64,000 nucleotides of DNA, taken from positions 4,868,501 through 4,932,500 of the forward strand of contig CANTUR010000002.1 in NCBI GenBank assembly GCA_947683625.1. Reading direction: 5' to 3'. The notes beneath the pieces were generated by a model that worked only from the letters and a program-made list of their open reading frames with translations, did no database searches and had not been told where the DNA came from. Made by a program: the position numbers and the translations under genes. Position 1 is the first letter of the stretch. Each line of letters begins with the position of its first letter. Positions 1-11,104 of the stretch are shown in pieces. The DNA comes from Mallotus nudiflorus. Taxonomy: Eukaryota; Streptophyta; Magnoliopsida; Malpighiales; Euphorbiaceae.

Positions 1-1921
1 ATATATATATAGTATAGTAACTCACAAATTAGTGCGCTCCACGAGACGGGTCCGACGGACCTGGTCCACTAGCCCTCGGTCTCGGTGCAACTAAACAAAC
101 AATAACGATAGACATTAGAATAAACCTAACAAAAAATCCTAGAATTCGATCTAGAGTATTAAACACAGAAACGGAAATTAGGGATCGACCGGACATCACG
201 TTTTACGAGAATTCTACCGAAAATTCGGCAGAACCTCCCCTGTAAAATGGACATCTCTCTACTCAAAGAGTAGAGCCGACCCTGTAAAGAAACACACTTC
301 AAAAAACAAGCTCAACACACAACCAAAATCCCTCGGTCGAACTCCAAACTACAGTTTACCGACCGGGGTCCACAAACACAGAACAATTATAAAAAATACC
401 AAAAATATCCTTATAACAAATAGAAATTCAATTTATAAGTAGAAATTACATAATTAACCTTTAAACCCAGTAAAAACCGATAAAAACTCATTTTATTAGA
501 AAAACCGTATATTATATATATAATTGAAAATAATTCACGAAAAATAGTTTTAATTAGTTAAAAATACCAAATCATTTGTAAAAATCATTTTTATACTTTA
601 AATAACTATTAAAACCAATTAAATTACATTTTTAGCCAATTTAGGGTAAAATTACAAAAATACCCCTATATATATAAATATACCAAAATTACTTCAAAAA
701 TTCACCAAAAATTATACAATTATCCAAAATTAATTTTCTCAACATATTTATCAATAATATCAATAATTAAACTCAATTATCCAATTAATTTCAAATAAAA
801 ACATAATTAACCCTAATTTCCCAAATTACATAAACTTCAATAATTCAAAATAAATACATAGAAATTCATAAAAATTCCAAATAAACTCCTATAATTCATT
901 TCAACACCTAATTTAACCATAAAACCAAATTTCATAATTTAAATAATTAATTCCCGAAAATTAGAAAATAATATTAAAATATTCAAAAATACCCAAAAAT
1001 CAAAATAATCTCCAAAAATTCCAAAAAAAATCAAACATGTAGATTAATCTACTAGAATCAACATTTGTGAAGGGAGTTTTCATGAATAAATCAATTCTAA
1101 GCTCAAAAAAATCAAAAATCCTAATATGGCCGAATTGGAAAATTTGAAACCTAAGCAAATCTAGACCATTTAAGCTCAAACCAAAGCTAGAATCACACTC
1201 ATAGGATCTCAAGGAGAAGAAAGAGACTGGCGGTGTCGAAAACGATGGCGGGAATCGTGGTCGACGGCGAGGAGAAGAATTTTCGGCCAAAAGAAGAAAA
1301 ACAGCTCGCCGGCGCCGGGGAAGGAGGCTGCTGGAGGTGGGGAACGGCTGAGGATGACGGTGGCAAGCTGGGAGGCACACCGATGGTAGGGGAACGGAGT
1401 AGCAGCGGGAGGGGAAGGGTGGTCGGGCGGGAAGAAGAAGAAGAAGAAAAAGAAAAGAAAAGGAAAAAGAAAAGAGAAAAAAAAAAGAAAAAGAAAAATA
1501 ATAAAATATTATGTATATATTATAATATAGTGTATAAATAAAATATATGGGAAAAATGCACACCACACATTATTATATTAATTTAATAAATAAATAATAA
1601 AATATTAGGGTAAAATACTAAACCATAATTAAATAAATACATACACACATAGGCTTTATTTAATATTTTAAAAATACGTATGAGTTCATGCAAGTCCGAA
1701 AATATATTTAAAATAATTAATAATAAATTATTTACGTGAAAATTTCCCCGAAAATGCAAGTCCCGGGAAAATTTTACGTAAAGCACTGTAAATAAGACAC
1801 AGTAATTAAAATAGGTTTTAAATACATATCAACTCATGAAAATATCGTAATATATACAAAAATTATTAACACTGCATATCCCGGTACAGTGTAAAAATGT
1901 TTAAAAACACGGGATATTACA
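1..1921 (-). mobile_element. LTR of gypsy family A, 5' part (cut by window edge)
   Basis: Reverse-strand LTR. Its 5' terminus is at 1921, where the plus strand reads GGGATATTACA, the complement of the family start TGTAATATCCC. It aligns throughout with the reverse-strand LTR that begins 400 bp further on. It shares the CTCGGTCGG hairpin, the block with CTCTACTC/GAGTAGAG arms, and a purine-rich run near 1430-1500. It interrupts a plus-strand family-C LTR, so it is an insertion; its other end and matching target duplication (GTGTC at 1922-1926 here) lie outside the window. No coding capacity. Confidence 0.85.
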
Positions 1922-2324
1922 GTGTCGGATTTTTAATTTAAATCATATTAAATTCTTATAAATTTATTTTTATGAGATTCTAGTCAGCATTATTCATAGG
2001 ATTTTGCATGATTTAATTTATAGTTGATTTAATTTATTTTACTTTATTTTATTATTTATTTATTATTATTTATTGTAATTTTCAATTTTTTATTTATTTT
2101 CTTTATTTTTAAATAAATCACGGTAGAACGGGCTACCTGATGGGTTTCATCAGGACCGTGTGCACACTGATAAAATATGTAATTACTTAATTATATTACT
2201 GGGGCCGAAGGTCTAGTGATGCTTTGCTCTCGGACACTGCCACTATAATTTTAATTTATATTTATTAAATCACTAGGGTCGATGGTCTGATGATGCTTTG
2301 CTCTCAAACACTGCCAGTGATATT
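1922..2324 (+). mobile_element. LTR family C fragment, left piece
   Basis: Matches the solo family-C LTR at 40.5-40.8 kb by its order of motifs: the hairpin CCTGATG...CATCAGG (2136-2154), then the repeated 'tgatgctttgctctc' units closed by an ACTGCCA-type arm. It is cut at 2324 by the next solo LTR and resumes at 5459. The last five bases, ATATT, are duplicated on the far side of that insertion. Confidence 0.75.
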
Positions 2325-5300
2325 TGTCACGACCCAAAACAGGGGCCATGACCGGCACTAGGGAACGGGAATTCTTTCGAATCCGGAACCCGTAGCAAGC
2401 CTAAAAAATAAAATAAATATGCAATAATAACCATAAAAATATAATATGCAGCGGAAAATAAAATCATAAATATTACAATATCATCCATAACAACTGGATA
2501 TAATTCAAAACTCATCACATCGCATATATAATCTCATAAATGTATAATCTTTATACAAATCCAGTTTTACTATAATACATCTCTTTAAAACAAATACTTT
2601 AATTTACAACTACTGAAAATCACAACTACTGAAAATCACAACTACTGAAAATCACAACTACTGCAGTGTCTAGATAAAATAAATAAGACTCAAGTATACA
2701 ATTTACATAAAGAAGCCGGGGCGGAAGAAATCCGGCGTATCGACCTGCTACTGAGGTATGAGGAAGTTGACTCTCCTGAAAAATAGTCAACGGAGGGGAG
2801 TCAGACCTCACTGAGTGAATTACTATAGTATATATACATACACTCTAAGTGATAATGCATACAGTCAACAGTATAAGAGTAATATGTATATATACAGGCA
2901 AGTTCATACAGATGCAGAAAAATCATTTTATATATTTTGTCTGAAAATCAACTTTTATAAAGGATCACATAGAACCCTAGAATATCGCAACCTCAGAAAA
3001 TAGTGTTAAACAACACTCTGGCCATACAGGCTCACTGATTCCAAATATATCCACTTAATCCATTTGGACAGTAGACTGGCCCCGAGCTCCAGCAGTCTGA
3101 CTGCCAGTGTGATTGGCCTCGAGACACTTGGTCAACCGAGCTCCAGCAATCACACCCACAAACCACATCTCACATATCAAATAATCATAATCAAATCAAT
3201 ATCCATAAATAGTTAGTAACATAGCCTAAATACTATAGGCGTACCGGTACGTACTCGGTCCTAGTGCTGCCCACTAGGTAGCACGTTCTATTGATATCCT
3301 TCAGTAATAAATAATAAAACATTCATTCACAAATACATGATGCATGAATTTAAATAAATCAACAATATAAACCATATATATACCGGAAATATACCAAAAG
3401 TAAACCAGGTATATTTTGAGTATATATATGTCAAATAAATCCAATCAAATCATGAATTAAACTAAAAATATATTTAAAAACATTTTAAATATATTTTATT
3501 AATAAAACATGTATATAATTTATTATATATCAAAAATATACCAAAAATATACTTGAATATAAATCATGTTATTTATGCATATTTAGTCAAAATAAAACAT
3601 GCATTTTCTAAATCATGCATCCTAAGCATATATATATAATATAGTAACTCACCTAATGCGCTCCACGAGACAGGTCCGACGGGCCTGGTCCACTAGCCCT
3701 CGGTCTCGGCGCAACTAAACAAGAAATAATTATTCGACATCATAATAACCCTAACAGAAATCCTAGAATTCAATCTAGAGTATTAAATACAGAATCGAAA
3801 ATTAGGGTTCGACTGGATATCACGTTTTACGAGAATTCTACCGGAAATCTGGCAGAACCTCCCCTATAAAACGGACATCTCTCTACTCAAAAGAGTAGAG
3901 CCGACCCTGCAAAGAAAATACACTTCAAAAATAACCACCACAATCGATCACAACCCCTCGGTCGGACTCCAGACTACAATCTGTCGACCGGGGTCCACAA
4001 ACACAGAATATATATATTCAAATATACCAAAAATATCCTTAAATCATAAAAATACATTTCATACGTAGAAATTACATAATAAATCTTGAAACACTGTAAA
4101 AATCGATTAAAACTCATTTTATTAGAAAAACCGTATATTATATATATAATTGAAAATAATTCCCGAAAATAGTTTTAATTAGTTAAAAATACTAAATATT
4201 TTGTAGAAATCATTTTTATACCTTAAATAAATATTAAAACCAATTAAATTACATTTTTAGACAATTTAGGGTAAAATTACCAAAATACCCCTATATATAT
4301 ATATACCTAAAATTACTTCAAAAATTCACCAAAAATTATACAATTATCCAAAATTAATTTTCTCAACATATTTATCAATAATATTAATAATTAAACTCAA
4401 TTAACCAATTAAATTCAATTTAAAACACAATTAACTTAATTTTACAAAATCACATAAACTTCAATAATTAAAAATAAATACTTAGAAATTCATAAAAATT
4501 CCAAATAAATTCCTATAATTCATTTCAACACCTAATTCAACCATAAACTCCAATTTCATAATTTAAATAATTAATTTCCGAAAATTAGAAAATAATATTA
4601 AAATATTCAAAAATACCCAAAAATCCAAACAACCTCCAAAAATTCTGCAAAAATTCATACATGAAGATTAAGCTACCAGGAACAACATTTGTGAAGGAAG
4701 TTTCCATGAATCATCCAAATCGAAGCTCAAAAAAATCAAAAACCAAAAGAGGCCGAAAACTTCAAATCAAAACCTAAGCAATTCTAGACCATTTTAGCTC
4801 AAACCAAAGCTAGAATAACACTCACCGGAGCTCAAGGAGAAGATAAAGACCGGCGGTGTCGAAAACGGTGGCCGGAGGAGGGAGAAACGGCGGTGAGGAA
4901 AAGTGGTGGTCGGCGCCCGTGGGAGAAGAAGAAGAAGAAGAAGAAGAAAAAGAAAAAGAAAGAAAAAGGAAAGAGAAAGAAAAAGAAAAAGAAAGAAAAA
5001 GGAAAAGAAAAAAAAGAAAAAAAATAAAATAAATTAAAATAATTAAATATTAATAAATAAATAATAATAAAATAATAAATTTTAATAATTTAATAATAAA
5101 TAAAATAATCAAATAATAATAAATAAATAATAAAATATTAGGGTAATAATAAACCCTAATTAAATAAATATACACACACAGGCTTTATTTAATAATTTAA
5201 AAATATGTATGAGTTCATGCAAACCCGTAAATACATTTAAAATAATTAATAATACATTGTTTACGTAGAAATTTCCCCAAAAATGAAAGTCCCGGGAAAA

Positions 5301-5453
5301 TTTTACGTAAAATACTGAAAATAATAGACAGTAATTAAAATAGGTTTAAAATACATATCAACTCATAAAAACATCGTATAATGCATAAAAATTATTGACA
5401 CTGTATATCCCGGTACAGTGTAAAAATATTTTTAAAAAACACGGGATATTACA
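2325..5453 (-). mobile_element. Solo LTR, gypsy family A, reverse strand
   Basis: Complete 3.1-kb LTR. The plus strand starts TGTCACGACCC (complement of the 3' end GGGTCGTGACA) and ends CGGGATATTACA (complement of the 5' start). It is flanked by a perfect 5-bp target duplication, ATATT (2320-2324 and 5454-5458). No internal region is left, so it is a solo LTR formed by LTR-LTR recombination. A purine-rich (GAA)n tract lies at 4925-5015. It has been inserted into a family-C LTR. Confidence 0.93.
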
Positions 5454-5458
5454 ATATT

Positions 5459-6198
5459 GGAGTACGAGATATAACTGCGGCTGTGTATCCTGGTGATGCC
5501 TTGCTCTCGGGATCCGGCAGTCTTGAATATAAGTGAGTCATATGACTGTTAAAAATTTATAAATTGGGTTCTACCAAATTTTTATACTAAAATGATTTTA
5601 AAAGATATTTAAATATTTATTTCTTCTCTTTTAAAAATGGATTTATTATATTTATACCAAATGGTTGAAATAAAAATTATATTATATTATATTTCCATAA
5701 AATTTATTTTAATGAGGTTTTCAAATCACATTCATTTCTTTATTAACTTACTCAGTGAGGTCTGATTCCCCTCAATTTAATTTTTCAGGAGTTTGGGAGT
5801 TTACTGTTAGGACTACTTCTCTTCGCCGTGTAGCTTCATCACCGGCTATTCTACATAAGTCTATTTAGTTGTGTTGTATTTACTTTCGCGTACCGCAGTA
5901 GAGAAAATTGTATAACTGCATACTTTATTTGGAAATTCCTATATTTATAATTTATGTACCAAGATACTATTTATATAACTGATGTTTATTTATCTATTTC
6001 TATACATCAATACTATGGTTTAAATTATATTGAGAAAAATTAGTTTGATAATGTGCATTGTTATTTTATTATTTATTGTAAGGTTTCAAAGTAAAATATT
6101 ACGCGATTTTTCCTTTAAGGCTTACTATGGGTTTCGGTAGCTTTATATTTTCCCATTCCCTAGTGCCGGTCACGTGCCCCTGGGTTCGGGTCGCGACA
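5459..6198 (+). mobile_element. LTR family C fragment, right piece with 3' end
   Basis: Continuation of the family-C LTR. It holds the block 'tgatgccttgctctcggg', the conserved 'ctgattcccctc' and TTTTTCAGGAG sites near 5790, and the 3' block starting GGCTTACTATGGG. It ends GGGTCGCGACA at 6198. The family-A2 LTR resumes directly after it, so this LTR had inserted there; its left end is outside the window. Confidence 0.8.
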
Positions 6199-6396
6199 AT
6201 TTAATTAGTTTGTTATTTATTAAAGTCATTTTTAATTATTTTTAATTATTTGTAAGTCCTTTATGTAAAATTTTCCCGGGGATTTTATTTTCGGGGAAAT
6301 TAAAATGTAAATAATGAATATTAATTATTTTAAGTAGTTTTTTGGAGTTGCATGAGTTCATGCATGATTTTAAAGTGTCAAATAAAATATATATAC
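6199..6396 (+). mobile_element. LTR family A2, segment 1 of 4
   Basis: U3-like 5' portion of an outer LTR, beginning about 100 bp from the expected LTR start and containing the 'TTTTCCCGGGGA' block. It stops at Element 1; its last five bases, TATAC (6392-6396), are the target duplication. It joins segment 2 at 17,801 in register with the LTR that starts at 22,838. Confidence 0.8.
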
Positions 6397-8130
6397 TGTA
6401 ATATCCCGAGTTTTTAAATATTTTTATACTGCATCGGGATATGCAGTGTTAATAATTTTTGTATATATTTATGATATTTTTGTGAGTTTGATATTTATTA
6501 AAGCTTATTTTAATTATCTTATATTATTTTAAGTACTTTACGTAAAATTTTCCCGGGAATGTTATTTTCAGGGAAATTGACACGTAAATGATTTAATATT
6601 AATTATTTTGACTAGTTTTACGAATTTACATGAACTCATATATAATTTTTAAGTGCTAAATAAAATGTATATATGTGTATTTATTTAAATTAATTAGAGT
6701 TTAATTAATTTCATTATTTAGCTTTAATATTAATTAATTAATTATAAGTGTAAAAATTATTAAATATAACAAAATATTTGTGTGGTGAGAATTATTTGTG
6801 TGTGGGAATATATATATTATTATAATATAAGTGTAGATATATGTATATATATATACATATATACATTATTATTTATCAAAAATCAGAAGTTTACTTTATT
6901 TACAGTTTTGCCACTATCTTCATCTTCTTCCCTCCCGATCGGTTTCTCCCATTTCCGACCGATTCAAGCTGGTTTTTTTGCCGTCACTGTGCCCCTCAAC
7001 CTTCCTCCTCCCTTGCTAGCCATTCCTAACACCTGAAGCCACAAAAATGCCCTTTTATAATAAAAATACACTTTATAATTTCAAATTACATAATTAACCC
7101 TAAAACTTATTAAAAACCGATAAAAACTCATTTATTTAGAAAAATCATATAATATATATATAAATTGAAAATAATTTACGAAAAATAGTTTTAATTAGTT
7201 GAAAATACTAAATAATTTGTAGAAATCATTTTTATACCCTAAATAACTATTAAAACTTATTTAATTATATTTTTAGTTAATTTAGTGTAAAATTACCAAA
7301 ATACCCCTATATATATATTTACTAAAATAAATCCAAAAATTCACCAAAAATAATATAATTACTCAAAATTAATTTTCTCAACATATAATTCAATAATATC
7401 AATAAATATACTCAATTTACCAATTTATTTCAATTAAACACATAATTAACTCTATTTTTCAAAATTACATAAACTTAATAAATTCTAAATAAATATATAA
7501 AAATTCACAAAAATTACAAATAAATGTCTATAATTCATTTTAACACCTATAATTACCATAAAACACAATTTCATAATTTAATTAATTAATTTTTGAAAAT
7601 TAGAAAATAATAATAAAATACCCAAAAATAAAAATAAATTCCAAAAATTCTACAAAAATTAAAGCATGTAGATTGAGCTTCCAGGATCAAAGTTTGTAAA
7701 GGGAGTTTTCATGAATCAATCAAATTGAAGCTCAAAAAAATTCAAAACACCCTAAATGGTTAAAATCAAGAAATTGAAACCTAGGAAAATCTAGAATATT
7801 TTAAGTGAAACAAAGCTTAGAATCACACTCATCAGAGCTCAAGGAGAATATAGAGACTAGTGGCGTCGAATTTGGTGGCCAGAAACGGCTTGATCGGAGT
7901 TGACTTCAAGTTTCGGCCTCTCTTAAAAAATTTAGCCAAAACACACCAGAAATGGGTGCTTCAGGCTTCGGGAATGGCTGGCAAGGGAGGAGGAAGGCTA
8001 AGGGGCACAGTGACGGCAAGAAAACCAGCTTGAAATGGCCAGAAATGGAAGAAAAACTGATCGGGGAAGAAATAAATAAGACAATGGCATTTTGGTAAAT
8101 AATGCAAACTTTATAATTTTGATAATAAAT

Positions 8131-8179
<49 letters not shown>

Positions 8180-9563
8180 ACACTTATATTATAATATTAT
8201 ATATATTCCCACACACAAATAATTCTCACCACGCAAATATTTTATTATCTTTAATAATTTATACACTTAAAATTAATTAATTAATATTAAAAATAAATAA
8301 TAAAAATTAAGGTAATTAATTAAATCCTAATTAATTTAAATAAATACACATATATACATATTATTTTAGCACTTAAAAATTATGTATGAGTTCATGCAAA
8401 TTCATAAAACTAGTCAAAATAATTAATATTAAATTATTTACGTGCCAATTTCCTCGAAAATACAATTTCTGGGAAAATTTTACGTAAAGTACTTAAAATA
8501 ATATAAAATAATTAAAATTAGCTTTAAACAAACAAAAAACTCATAAAATATCATAAATATATACAAAAATTATTAACACTGCATATCCCGATGCAGTATA
8601 AAAATATTTGAAAACTCAGGATATTATAGTGCTACCTAATGGGCAGCACTAGGACCGAGTACATATCGGTACGCCGATAGCATTTAGGCTATATCACTAA
8701 CCTATTTATGGATATTGATTAGATTTGATTTAATGTGTAATATGATTTAGGAGTGTGATTGCTGGAGCTCGGTTGACCAAGTGTCTCAGGGCCAATCACA
8801 CTGATAGTCACACTGCTGGAGCTCGGATGACTTAGTGTCTCAAGGCCAATCTACTGTCCAAATGGAACAAGTGAATATATTTGGAATAAGTGAGCCTGTA
8901 TAGCTAGAGTGTTGTCTAACACTTTTTTGAGGTTGCAATTTTCTAGGGTTCTATTTGATCCTTCATAAACAGTGATTTTCATAAAATATATAAAATGATT
9001 TTGTTGCATCTGTGTGTAATTTCCTGTATATATATTTATTATATATACATATACTATTGACTGTGTGCATTGCCATTTAGTTATGCATGTATATATATTA
9101 CAACAATTTACTCAGTGAGGTCTGACTCCCCTCCGTTGACTATTTTTCAGGAGAGTCATTGTCCTCAAACCTCAGTTGCAGACCCGTACGCCGGATTTCT
9201 TCCGCCCCAGCTTCATTATGTAAAATGCTTATCTGAGTTTTATTTTATGATCTAAACACTGCAGTAGTTGTAAAATTGTTAAAGGGTGTTATACTATATT
9301 TGTGTGAGTTGTGTATTTTAAGGATTTGAACTAGATTTGTATTAAAAGTTTATTTATATATATGAGATGAGGTTGTTGATTTAAATTCCATGGTGGATTA
9401 TTATTTAATTATTTATGATTTTAATTTCTACTGTAGAATATTTTAATTATATTATTATTATTATTGCATGTTTTATTTTATTTTAAGGCTTACTATGGGT
9501 TCCAAATTCGAAAGATTTCCCATTCCCTAGCGCCGATCATGGCCCCTGTTTTGGGTTGTGATA
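6397..9563 (+). repeat. Element 1 5' LTR, internally rearranged
   Basis: Starts TGTAATATCCCG and ends GGGTTGTGATA just before the primer-binding site. Only the first 640 bp and the last 930 bp follow the 3' LTR. The middle (about 7037-8633) is a reverse-complement copy of the 5' half of an LTR, and the expected central part (3' LTR 16,110-16,855) is missing. Its downstream part keeps the tandem GGAGCTCGG cassettes, the TTTTTCAG|GAG site near 9150 and the GGCTTACTATGGG block. Confidence 0.85.
7037..8633 (-). repeat. Antisense LTR segment inside the Element 1 5' LTR
   Basis: Read in reverse, it runs from an LTR start (TATAATATCCTGAG, a decayed TGTAATATCCCGAG) through the U3, the GC-rich block and the AT-rich part to a 'gggcattttt' block. 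Its outer 650 bp (about 7985-8633) are complementary to 6397-7036, giving a long fold-back with about 950 bp between the arms. An (AT)n run lies at 8134-8177. Probably a reverse LTR insertion followed by a deletion at its left side. Confidence 0.82.
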
Positions 9564-9761
9564 AAGTTGGTATCAGAGTAGAGTTTTATGTCAGGGCTTA
9601 GTTATATGAGTCGTGGCCCTAGCTTTCAAAGTTGTGTTTTCTGTTAAACTACTGTAGTGAATTAGGTTCGAGTATGTCTTGATGAGTAATCCTTGCTTTA
9701 GTTTTTTGCATTATTCCTCCATTGTCTGTTTTGTCTGAATCATTCTGTTTATCTTTTCAGA
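9564..9761 (+). other. Leader between LTR and gag, with candidate intron end
   Basis: About 200 bp between the LTR and gag. It ends in a T-rich run and TTATCTTTTCAG directly before A-ATG of gag, a strong plant 3' splice-site pattern. Element 2 has the same arrangement at 31,709-31,721. A weak possible donor is AG|GTTCGA near 9665, which would give an intron of about 95 bp. Splicing is inferred. Confidence 0.4.
9568..9580 (+). other. Primer-binding site, Element 1 (tRNA-iMet)
   Basis: TGGTATCAGAGTA lies four bases after the 5' LTR end. It matches the 3' end complement of plant initiator-Met tRNA (TGGTATCAGAGC...), where reverse transcription starts. Confidence 0.92.
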
Positions 9762-11104
9762 ATGAGGAGGCGAGCGCGTGTCGCTCCACCGGTCATTGAG
9801 GTCGAGGATGATGAGTCTTTTCAGGATGAGGTTTTACCTCCTGAGCAGCCAGTTAAATGCAGAGGTTGTGGTAGAGGTAGACCTCAAGGAGTGATAAGTC
9901 ACTGTAGGCAGAGAGAGATACAGGATGAGAGCCTATTGAGCCAGAGTTTGAGGATCCTGTACCTCTAGTTGTTCAGCCTGCCTATCAGTAGGGTATCTCT
10001 GACCCTGAGGCAGCTTTGTTCTATACCAGAGTTGGCAGGATTGCTTTCGATAGGACTTCCAAGCCGTTAGATTTTCTGCACGCGATTGAGACTAGGACTC
10101 GGACTGCTCATATCGAGTACTAGTAGATTATGATCGTCGAGCTTTCTGTTGAGGGACCAGCCTTGGACTGGTTCATTCAGATAATCCAGCCTTACATGAT
10201 GACGATGACCTGGGCTCAGTTTCGAGAGCGATTTATGAGGAGATTATGTCCAGAGCCTCTCTGTATGAGTTATCATCTCCGGTTGACCAACATATCTCGT
10301 GGTGATCGATCAGTAAAGGAGTACACCCGAGAGTTCCTTCGACTGGGTAGATATGCAGAGGATGTGATGCGAGATTAGTATTTCGCAGTTACTACCTATG
10401 TCACTGGATTGGGTTCAGCATTTGCTGGTATACCTACAGCGGGCCTTACTCTGGAGTCTATGATTAAGTTGGCCAAGGAGATTGAGCTGAGGCTAGTTAG
10501 GCAGGGAGCGATGCCTGATTATTACCAGCTGGGTGTGCAATCAAGTGGATTATAGACTACTCTGTACTCTAGTTTTTATGTTGATTCGAGTAGTCAGCAG
10601 AGAGGTCTGACTCAGCAAAGTCAGAGACAGCAGCAGCGAGTGCATCGGAGCAGTAGACATAGTCGTGGAGGTTAGCGTAGATCATTCAGATTCGGGTCAG
10701 GTGCTTTGAGCAGCAGTAGTGGTCGCAGTTCCGGATCAGCTACCAGTGTATGCTAGACCTACGGTAGAGTCCATCAGGGACCGTGTTACCTGACACCACT
10801 GACATGCTTCAGATGCGGGCAGACAGGACATTATGCTATATCATGTCCTTATTCTGGGTATCAGCAGCCGCAGATTCCACGATTTCCATATTAGTCGATT
10901 ACTAGTGCTGTACCCATTCCTTTTCAGTTGCCTCCAGCTCAGCATCAGAGTTCCACTCAGCTTGTTCCACAGCAGGGTCATGGTAGAGGTACTAGAGGAG
11001 GTGCCAGAGGTGTTGGGTAGGCTTCTACTAGTCAGTAAGGAGGTCAAGGACAAGCCAGAGTCTTCTATCTCACACAGCAGGATGCTCAGGCATCCAATGC
11101 AGTC
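9762..11104 (+). pseudogene. Element 1 gag (broken)
   Basis: Remnant of the gypsy capsid-nucleocapsid protein. The start MRRRARVAPPVIE follows the splice-like site and is shared with Element 2. The frame shifts once near 9960. The capsid part (10,130-10,378) carries 'MTWAQFRERF' and 'EYTREFLRLGRYAEDV', typical of the retrotransposon gag domain. A full CCHC zinc knuckle, CFRCGQTGHYAISC, is at 10,805-10,847, followed by a Q/S/G-rich tail. At least two stops replace a likely glutamine (TAG at 9989 and 10,376). Gag and pol are in one frame, so they were probably one polyprotein. Not functional. Confidence 0.9.

Noticed and set aside
1000..1566. 188-codon reverse-strand open frame near a purine-rich run
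   Set aside because: It is low-complexity Phe/Ser/Leu coding from the CT-rich and GA-rich LTR block, with no family resemblance.
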